Shown piece by piece: positions 7,051-11,608 of a stretch of DNA of 11,608 nucleotides. This DNA is from Synechococcus sp. GFB01 (GTDB lineage: Bacteria > Cyanobacteriota > Cyanobacteriia > PCC-6307 > Cyanobiaceae). A model generated the notes under the pieces. That model was not told the DNA's origin. It searched no databases and saw nothing but the letters and a program-made list of their open reading frames with translations. The stretch's first letter is position 1. Each line of letters begins with the position of its first letter. The stretch spans positions 3,100 through 14,707 of the forward strand of contig NZ_LFEK01000048.1 in NCBI RefSeq assembly GCF_001039265.1, read 5' to 3'. Made by a program: the position numbers and the translations under genes.

Positions 7051-7773
7051 GTGAACGCAGCCCACCAACGCGCCCCCCAGCCCCTGCTCGATCGCCTCGC
7101 CGGCGTGCCAGCGATGGGCGCGGGCCGGCGACGGCTGGTGGTGCTCCTGGGTCAGTTGGGCGACTTCGACAGCCTCGAGTACGCCCAGTCCCTGGCGGCG
7201 GCCCTGCCGCGGCTCGAGGCCGCCGGCATCGGCCTGCTGGCGATCGCGATCGGCACTGACACAGGCGCCGAGCGCTTCTGCCGCTACACCGGCCTGCCGC
7301 GCAGCTGCCTGCAGGTGGATGCCGCGCCCGAACTGCATCGCCAGCTGGGGCTCTACGCCGGCCTGCAGACACCGCTCGGGCCCTGGCCGGCGCTGCTGCT
7401 GATGTGCGCCGGCATCGGCTCGCCCGGCACCCTGGCGGAGGTGCTGCGCGGCTACAGCGGCGACCGCCAGGCACCGCCGCGGCTGGAGATGCCGCTCTTC
7501 AACCTGGTGGGACGCGGCTACCAGCGGCCCTTCGAGCTGGCCACGGTGCGTCTGCGCAACATGGTGGAGGTGCTGGGGCGCTGGCGGACCTATGTGCCCC
7601 GTGATGACCACCTCACCCAGCGCGGCGGCACCTTCATCCTCAATGCCGACGACACCCTGCTGTACAGCCACCGCGATGCGGGCATCCTCGGCTTCTCGGC
7701 CACCATGGCCCGGCCGCTGAGCTTTCTGGAGCCCTACCTCGGCACGTCGCAGGCCGGCCCGCTCAGGGATTGA
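7051..7773 (+). CDS. AhpC/TSA-like (peroxiredoxin-like) protein of cyanobacteria
   Basis: This 240-residue protein resembles the cyanobacterial AhpC/TSA family (AhpC-TSA_2 type), a thioredoxin-fold group. A first strand and turn (LVVLLGQLGDFDSLEYAQSL, residues 29-48) is followed by IGLLAIAIGTDTGAERFCRYTGLP (60-83), a second strand segment (WPALLLMCAGIGSPGT, 112-127), and a conserved C-terminal block with GYQRPFELATVRLRNMVEVL and LTQRGGTFIL. Where related enzymes have a CxxC or peroxidatic Cys after the first strand, this one has G-D-F-D-S. Remaining cysteines are at 77, 86 and 119, so peroxidase activity is doubtful. The GTG at 7051 is the first start after an in-frame TGA at 7039; an ATG at 7114 is an alternative. 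It ends overlapping the convergent PNPOx-like gene by 11 bases. The true function is unknown. Confidence 0.75.
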   Translation: MNAAHQRAPQPLLDRLAGVPAMGAGRRRLVVLLGQLGDFDSLEYAQSLAAALPRLEAAGIGLLAIAIGTDTGAERFCRYTGLPRSCLQVDAAPELHRQLGLYAGLQTPLGPWPALLLMCAGIGSPGTLAEVLRGYSGDRQAPPRLEMPLFNLVGRGYQRPFELATVRLRNMVEVLGRWRTYVPRDDHLTQRGGTFILNADDTLLYSHRDAGILGFSATMARPLSFLEPYLGTSQAGPLRD

Positions 7774-8333
7774 GCGGTTCCTCCCGCCAGGCGCTGGCGG
7801 CGCGCCAGCGGCGGCGGCGGTGGGGCTGGCCACCCAGCTCCAGCAGCTCCACCTGGGCCAGGGCGATGCGCAGCAGCACGAACGCCTCAGGCATGGGGGA
7901 CTCCGGCGGCAAGGCAGCCGGAAACGGCACCGAGGCCTCCAGGGGCTCCCCCGGCGGCGGCCAGCCCCACAGGGCCCGCCCCTCGGGCGTGAGTGCCAGC
8001 CAGTGGCGCTGGCGTTCGGCCCGCTTCTGCTCACAGGGCAGGTCGACCACCATCCCCCGCAGCCGTAACTGGCAGCGGGCCCGCGGCAGCAGCCAGCACA
8101 GCTCCAGCGCCGGCTGGGCCCGCAGCTCCGCCGCCTTGGCGCTGCGGCCGTCGGTGAGCAGATCCAGGGCAACCGGGCCGCCCCAGCCGCGAAACACCAG
8201 GGTGCGCACCGGGGCGTGCCATCGGCCGCCAGCGTGGCCAGCTGCAGCCAACGGGCCAGCGGCGAGCGTCCCTCCCGCTCGCGGCACCCCGCAGCAGCGG
8301 GCGCCAGGGCGGCAGGGGTTCAGCGGGGACCAT
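7763..8333 (-). pseudogene. Pyridoxamine 5'-phosphate oxidase-like FMN-binding protein, two apparent frameshifts
   Basis: This is a split-barrel flavoprotein of the pyridoxamine-phosphate-oxidase superfamily, in the cyanobacterial Alr4036-like branch, restored length about 190 residues. The N-terminus from ATG 8333 reads MVPAEPLPPWRPLLRGAA. Near 8281 the frame changes to EREGRSPLARWLQLATLAADGT. Near 8210 it changes again to VRTLVFRGWGGPVALDLLTD, then ALELCWLLPRARCQLRLRGM and a C-terminus with VELLELGGQPHRRRRW. Each change equals one missing base. At the second site CCCCGG should be CCCCGGG, which restores DGTPRVRTLVFRGW as in relatives. The family covers several FMN or F420 enzymes, and this branch lacks a proven role in vitamin B6 synthesis. 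The gene is divergent from thiD across 42 nt and overlaps the AhpC/TSA-like gene tail-to-tail by 11 bases. Confidence 0.8.
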
Positions 8334-8375
8334 GGCCCGATCGCGGCGGGGGCTGCTGGCAGGGATCATGGCCCC

Positions 8376-9182
8376 ATGCCAACAGCCATCGCCCTCACCA
8401 TCGGCGGCAGCGACTCCGGCGGTGGCGCCGGCATCCAGGCCGATCTCAAGACCTTCACGGCGCTGCGGGTGCATGGTTGCTCGGCACTCACCTGCATCAC
8501 GGCCCAGAACACCACCGGCGTCAGCCGCGTGGATGCCCTGCCGCCCGAATCCCTCGGCGCCCAGATCGAAGCGGTGCTCAGCGACCTGCCGGTGGCGGCC
8601 CTCAAGACCGGCATGCTGCTCAACGCCGGCCTGATCGAGGCCACGGCCGCCGCCCTGGCCCCGATGGCGATCCCGCGGCTGATCGATCCGGTGATGGTGT
8701 CGCGGGCGGGGGCGGTGCTGCTGGAGCCAAACGCCATCGAGGCCTACCGGCTGCTGCTGCCCCTGGCCGAGCTGATCACCCCCAACCTCCACGAGGCGCA
8801 GCTGCTCAGCGGCCAGGCCATCACGACGGCCGCCGAGGTGGAACAGGCAGCCCAGCGGCTGCTGGAGCTGGGGCCGGCGGCGGTGCTGATCAAGGGCGGC
8901 GGCCGCCCGGAGCTGCGTGGCCGCGACTATCTGCTGCAGCGCGACGCCAGCGGCCGGTGGCTGCAGCACGCCGCCATCGACACGCCCCATACCCACGGCA
9001 GCGGCTGCACCCTCGGCGCCGCCATCACCGCCCAGCGGGCCCGGGGCCTGCCGCTGACGGAGGCCGTCATGGAAGCCAAGCGCTATGTGGAGGGCGCCCT
9101 GCGCAGCTCCCTGGCCATCGGCGCCGGCCAGGGGCCGCTCTGCCATTGGCACGGCTATGGCGCGGAAGGCTCACAGCCATAG
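8376..9182 (+). CDS. thiD: Hydroxymethylpyrimidine/phosphomethylpyrimidine kinase
   Basis: ThiD phosphorylates 4-amino-5-hydroxymethyl-2-methylpyrimidine and its monophosphate to give HMP-PP, the pyrimidine half of thiamine; it acts in the cytoplasm. The 268-residue protein has the ribokinase-like fold markers: [22 protein letters not shown] (residues 6-27, substrate binding), ITAQNTTGV (41-49), KTGML (77-81), [10 protein letters not shown] (103-112), ITPNLHEA (134-141) and [15 protein letters not shown] (202-216), which forms the anion hole and catalytic base region. The Cys in GSGC is the residue typical of ThiD. No fused ThiE domain is present. The start is ATG 8376; AGGG lies 11 bases upstream as a weak ribosome site. 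The 3' end overlaps the convergent secreted-protein gene by 28 bases. The gene is intact. Confidence 0.93.
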   Translation: MPTAIALTIGGSDSGGGAGIQADLKTFTALRVHGCSALTCITAQNTTGVSRVDALPPESLGAQIEAVLSDLPVAALKTGMLLNAGLIEATAAALAPMAIPRLIDPVMVSRAGAVLLEPNAIEAYRLLLPLAELITPNLHEAQLLSGQAITTAAEVEQAAQRLLELGPAAVLIKGGGRPELRGRDYLLQRDASGRWLQHAAIDTPHTHGSGCTLGAAITAQRARGLPLTEAVMEAKRYVEGALRSSLAIGAGQGPLCHWHGYGAEGSQP

Positions 9183-9553
9183 GTCTGCACCCCGCCGCGC
9201 CGCTGCCTGAACTGCGGATGCTCGGGATCCACCGGGCTCCACCACCAGCGGCCGTCGGTGTAGCTGGGGGCGCCGGCGTTGTTGGTGCGCGGCAGCTGCA
9301 GTCGCTGGCCGCGCCAGGCCAGCACCACGTAGGCACCCGGTGGCGTGCCGGCAGCGGTGTTGGGGATGTCCGGGGCATCCACCGCGCCCGCAAACACCTG
9401 GACCTCCAGCGGCTCTCCCTCAAAGAGGTAGACATCGCGCAGCAGGGGCACGGGCCCGGAGGCCAGTGCCGGCGGCGCGGTCCAGGCCAGCGGCGGCAGC
9501 AGCAGCACAGCCGGCAGCAGGCAGCTCAGCAGCAGCGACACGAACCAGGCCAT
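9155..9553 (-). CDS. Small secreted protein of unknown function
   Basis: I do not recognise a characterised family. The 132-residue product starts MAWFVSLLLSCLLPAVLLL, a clear hydrophobic signal segment, with likely cleavage after the PPALA near residue 31. The mature part, about 100 residues, begins GPVPLLRDVYLFEGEPLEVQ and runs on to VVLAWRGQRLQLPRTNNAG. A tryptophan triplet (TDGRWWWSPVDPEHP, 99-113) is followed by the end, which has one cysteine (residue 127). It looks like a small beta-rich periplasmic or extracellular protein, and the conserved-looking motifs suggest a lineage-specific family of picocyanobacteria. No good Shine-Dalgarno precedes the ATG at 9553; an upstream in-frame start cannot be excluded. 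The gene is divergent from aroA (78 nt) and overlaps the thiD end by 28 bases. Confidence 0.7.
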   Translation of the reverse strand: MAWFVSLLLSCLLPAVLLLPPLAWTAPPALASGPVPLLRDVYLFEGEPLEVQVFAGAVDAPDIPNTAAGTPPGAYVVLAWRGQRLQLPRTNNAGAPSYTDGRWWWSPVDPEHPQFRQRRGGVQTYGCEPSAP

Positions 9554-9631
9554 CGGCGGGAGCAGCGCCCGCAGAGGAGCGCCGGAGAGCAGGCTCCATA
9601 GGATCGCTCCACTCCCTGCCGCCCTGCCCCC
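9554..9631. promoter_or_regulatory. Divergent spacer upstream of aroA and the secreted-protein gene
   Basis: These 78 bases separate two divergently read genes and must hold at least part of their promoters. TAGGAT at 9599-9604 matches four of six bases of a -10 box and lies about 28 bases before the aroA start; no matching -35 box is obvious. No ribosome binding site is seen before either gene. Confidence 0.25.
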
Positions 9632-10957
9632 TTGGCCGAGTCGCCAGCCAGCCCAGCGCCGCTCTCCCTCGCCGGCGGCGGCAGCCTCAACGGCTCGGTG
9701 CGGGTGCCTGGCGACAAGTCGATCTCCCACCGCGCCCTGCTGTTCGGCGCCATCGCCGAAGGCACGACCCGCATCGACGGGCTGCTGCCCGCCGAGGACC
9801 CGCTGAGCACGGCCGCCTGCCTGCGGGCCATGGGCGTCACGGTGTCGGCGATCCGGGCGGGGGAACCCGTAACGGTGCAGGGTGTGGGGCTCGACGGCTT
9901 CCAGGAGCCGTTCGACGTGCTCGACTGCGGCAACTCCGGCACCACGATGCGGCTGATGCTCGGCCTGCTGGCGGGGCGGGTGGGGCGCCACTTCGTGCTC
10001 AGCGGCGACAGCTCCCTGCGGGGCCGGCCGATGCGCCGCGTGGGAGGTCCGCTGGCCGAGATGGGGGCGGTGATCCATGGCCGCAAGAACGGCAACTTCG
10101 CGCCGCTGGCGGTGCTCGGTGCGCGGCTGCGCGGCACCACGATCCACACGCCGGTGGCCTCGGCCCAGGTGAAGAGCGCGATCCTGCTGGCGGGCCTCAC
10201 CGCCGACGGGCCCACCACCGTGATCGAACCGGCCCAGAGCCGCGACCACAGCGAACGGATGCTGCGCGCCTTCGGCGCCGAGCTGGAGGTGAGCGGCCCC
10301 GGCAGCACCCAGGTCACGCTCACCCCGGGGCGGAGCCTGCGCGGCCAGGAGGTGGTGGTGCCGGGCGACATCAGCTCGGCCGCTTTCTGGCTGGTGGCCG
10401 GCGCCATCACCCCCGGAGCCCGGCTCACGGTGGAGAACGTGGGTCTCAACCCCAGCCGCACCGGCATCCTCGAGGTGCTCGGGCAGATGGGGGCGCGGAT
10501 CGAGGTGCTCAACGCGCGCGATGTGGCCGGCGAGCCGGTGGGCGATCTACGCGTCAGCCACGGGCCCCTGCAGGCCTTCGAGATCGGCGGCGACCTGATC
10601 CCCCGCCTGGTGGATGAGATCCCGGTGCTGGCGGTGGCCGCCTGCTGCGCCGAGGGCGTCAGCCGCATCCGCGATGCCGCCGAGCTGCGGGTCAAGGAAA
10701 CCGATCGCCTGGCGGTGATGGCCCGCCAGCTGGGGGCAATGGGCGCCCGCATCGAGGAGTTCGACGACGGCATGGCGGTCAGCGGCGTCACCGCCCTGCG
10801 AGGTGCCAGCGTCGACAGCGAGACCGACCACCGCGTGGCGATGAGCCTGGCGGTGGCGGCCGGCATCGCCAGCGGCAGCACAACCCTGCACCGGCCTGAG
10901 GCAGCCGCGGTGTCGTATCCGGATTTCTGGAATGACCTCCAGCGGCTGCGCGCCTGA
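9632..10957 (+). CDS. aroA: 3-phosphoshikimate 1-carboxyvinyltransferase (EPSP synthase)
   Basis: This enzyme transfers the enolpyruvyl group of PEP to shikimate-3-phosphate, the sixth step of the shikimate pathway to chorismate. The 441-residue protein is full length and intact. Visible signatures are [17 protein letters not shown] (about residues 23-39, substrate lysine), [13 protein letters not shown] near 96-108, [13 protein letters not shown] near 177, RDHSERML near 203, [25 protein letters not shown] near 273, RVKETDRL near 353 and [16 protein letters not shown]. Several of these resemble class II EPSP synthases rather than the E. coli type. An in-frame TAG at 9599 limits the upstream extent, and the TTG at 9632 is the only usual start codon after it, without an evident Shine-Dalgarno; the true start is therefore less certain. 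The following methyltransferase gene overlaps its end by 26 bases. Confidence 0.94.
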   Translation: MAESPASPAPLSLAGGGSLNGSVRVPGDKSISHRALLFGAIAEGTTRIDGLLPAEDPLSTAACLRAMGVTVSAIRAGEPVTVQGVGLDGFQEPFDVLDCGNSGTTMRLMLGLLAGRVGRHFVLSGDSSLRGRPMRRVGGPLAEMGAVIHGRKNGNFAPLAVLGARLRGTTIHTPVASAQVKSAILLAGLTADGPTTVIEPAQSRDHSERMLRAFGAELEVSGPGSTQVTLTPGRSLRGQEVVVPGDISSAAFWLVAGAITPGARLTVENVGLNPSRTGILEVLGQMGARIEVLNARDVAGEPVGDLRVSHGPLQAFEIGGDLIPRLVDEIPVLAVAACCAEGVSRIRDAAELRVKETDRLAVMARQLGAMGARIEEFDDGMAVSGVTALRGASVDSETDHRVAMSLAVAAGIASGSTTLHRPEAAAVSYPDFWNDLQRLRA

Positions 10958-11608
10958 GCAGCTGCCCGCCCGGATCGGCGCCGACGGCAGCTTCAGCCTG
11001 TTCAGCGAACGCTTCAGCGAAGGCTTCCACGGCCCGATCGGGGCCCTGCGGGAGGCCCGGGCCAAATTCGTGGAGCCGGCCCAGCTGGAGCGATTCCCTC
11101 CCGGCAGCCGGCTGCAGGTGGTGGATGTGGGCTTCGGCCTGGGCACCAACAGCACCGCCCTGCTGGAGGCCGCCGGCGCCCGGGGCCTCGGCCTGGCCGT
11201 GCACGGTCTGGAGCTCGATCCCGAGCCCCTGCGCCGCGCCCTGTCGGCGCCGGACTTCCGCCGCCAGTGGCAGCCGGCCAGCGTGGCGATGCTGGAGGCG
11301 CTGCTGGCGCATGGGCAGTGGCGCGGCGGCTCCAGCCGGGCGGAGCTGCTCTGGGGCGATGCCCGCCAGCGCGCCGGCGACCTGCTCGAGGCACGGCAGC
11401 TCGAGCGCGGCTGCGATCTGGTGCTGCTCGATGCCTTCTCCCCCCAGCGCTGCCCCGAGCTCTGGAGTCTCGAGTTCCTGAGCCTGCTGGCGCGGCTGCT
11501 GAAGCCTGGCGGCCGGCTGCTCACCTACTGCTGCGCCGCCGCCGTGCGCCGCAGCCTGAAGCTGGCGGGGCTGCAGCTGGCCTCGATCGCCGGCCCGCCA
11601 CCGGCCTG
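10932..11608 (+). CDS. MnmD/MnmC-type SAM-dependent methyltransferase, 3' end cut by the window
   Basis: This is the first 225 residues of a stand-alone methyltransferase of the DUF752/Methyltransf_30 family. That family includes the MnmC(m)/MnmD enzyme that methylates aminomethyl-uridine at the tRNA wobble position 34. Evidence: [25 protein letters not shown] (residues 18-42) is the family N-terminal signature. [18 protein letters not shown] (63-80) is the SAM-binding motif I, HGLELDP (91-97) is the acidic loop binding ribose, and [17 protein letters not shown] (163-179) is the catalytic motif resembling D-x-F-x-P of Mnm[20 protein letters not shown] follows. The frame is open to the last base with no stop. 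The ATG at 10932 lies 26 bases inside the end of aroA in another frame, implying translational coupling. The oxidase half found in E. coli MnmC cannot be judged, as the end is missing. The tRNA substrate is inferred from family. Confidence 0.85.
   Translation, partial: MTSSGCAPEQLPARIGADGSFSLFSERFSEGFHGPIGALREARAKFVEPAQLERFPPGSRLQVVDVGFGLGTNSTALLEAAGARGLGLAVHGLELDPEPLRRALSAPDFRRQWQPASVAMLEALLAHGQWRGGSSRAELLWGDARQRAGDLLEARQLERGCDLVLLDAFSPQRCPELWSLEFLSLLARLLKPGGRLLTYCCAAAVRRSLKLAGLQLASIAGPPPA

Noticed and set aside
8031..9152. A 373-residue minus-strand open frame across thiD
   Set aside because: Only its last part, from the methionine at 8333 onward, holds real coding (the PNPOx-like N-terminus). 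The rest is the complement of thiD.
9340..10881. Long open frames on both strands overlapping aroA
   Set aside because: Arg/Pro/Ser/Ala-rich shadow translations with no domain; aroA explains the region fully.
1..11608. A defence system, mobile element, CRISPR array or biosynthetic gene cluster
   Set aside because: No transposase, integrase, nuclease, repeat array, toxin-antitoxin pair or clustered pathway was recognised; the content is housekeeping throughout.

Overview
This window looks like a piece of core chromosome from a high-GC picocyanobacterium of the Cyanobium / freshwater Synechococcus type. That placement is an inference. It rests on the very high GC content, the close packing of genes on both strands, and protein sequences that resemble picocyanobacterial Sds, ComB, UbiD, AroA and a cyanobacterial AhpC/TSA-like protein. 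I see no RNA gene, insertion sequence, CRISPR array, phage gene or other mobile element, and no gene-free stretch longer than about 155 bases.

Layout: (1) Bases 1-225 hold the 3' end of a HAD-family hydrolase on the plus strand. (2) Bases 239-4813 hold a minus-strand run, read from high to low coordinate: comB (phosphosulfolactate phosphatase family), a nitrilase-family amidohydrolase, a secreted AMIN/Amidase_3 N-acetylmuramoyl-L-alanine amidase, murI (glutamate racemase) and sds (polyprenyl/solanesyl diphosphate synthase). Spacing from the nitrilase to sds is tight, with 5 nt, a 1 nt overlap and 23 nt, so this looks like an operon. (3) Bases 4867-6896 hold a plus-strand pair divergent from comB: a UbiD-family decarboxylase, then an Rrf2-family regulator 8 nt later. 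(4) Bases 7051-7773 hold a plus-strand AhpC/TSA-like protein without the usual redox-active CxxC. It runs tail-to-tail into a minus-strand FMN-binding pyridoxamine-phosphate-oxidase-like gene (7763-8333). (5) Bases 8376-9182 hold thiD (plus), tail-to-tail with a small secreted protein of unknown function (minus, 9155-9553). (6) Bases 9632-11608 hold aroA followed by an overlapping MnmD/MnmC-type methyltransferase gene that is cut by the window edge.

Functional themes: murI and the amidase concern peptidoglycan synthesis and remodelling. The sds, ubiD and aroA genes each fit a step toward plastoquinone: the side chain, a decarboxylation, and chorismate supply. ThiD belongs to thiamine synthesis.

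The most striking feature concerns sequence integrity. Four minus-strand genes (murI, amidase, nitrilase, PNPOx-like) are broken by seven apparent frameshifts. Every one is explained by a single missing base in a GC-rich stretch, and the other genes are intact. The three shifts in murI together restore its original frame. The catalytic residues I can identify in murI, the amidase and the nitrilase remain readable across the frames. I read this as sequencing or consensus error rather than true gene decay, but the raw reads must decide. I did not find a convincing undescribed biological system here.
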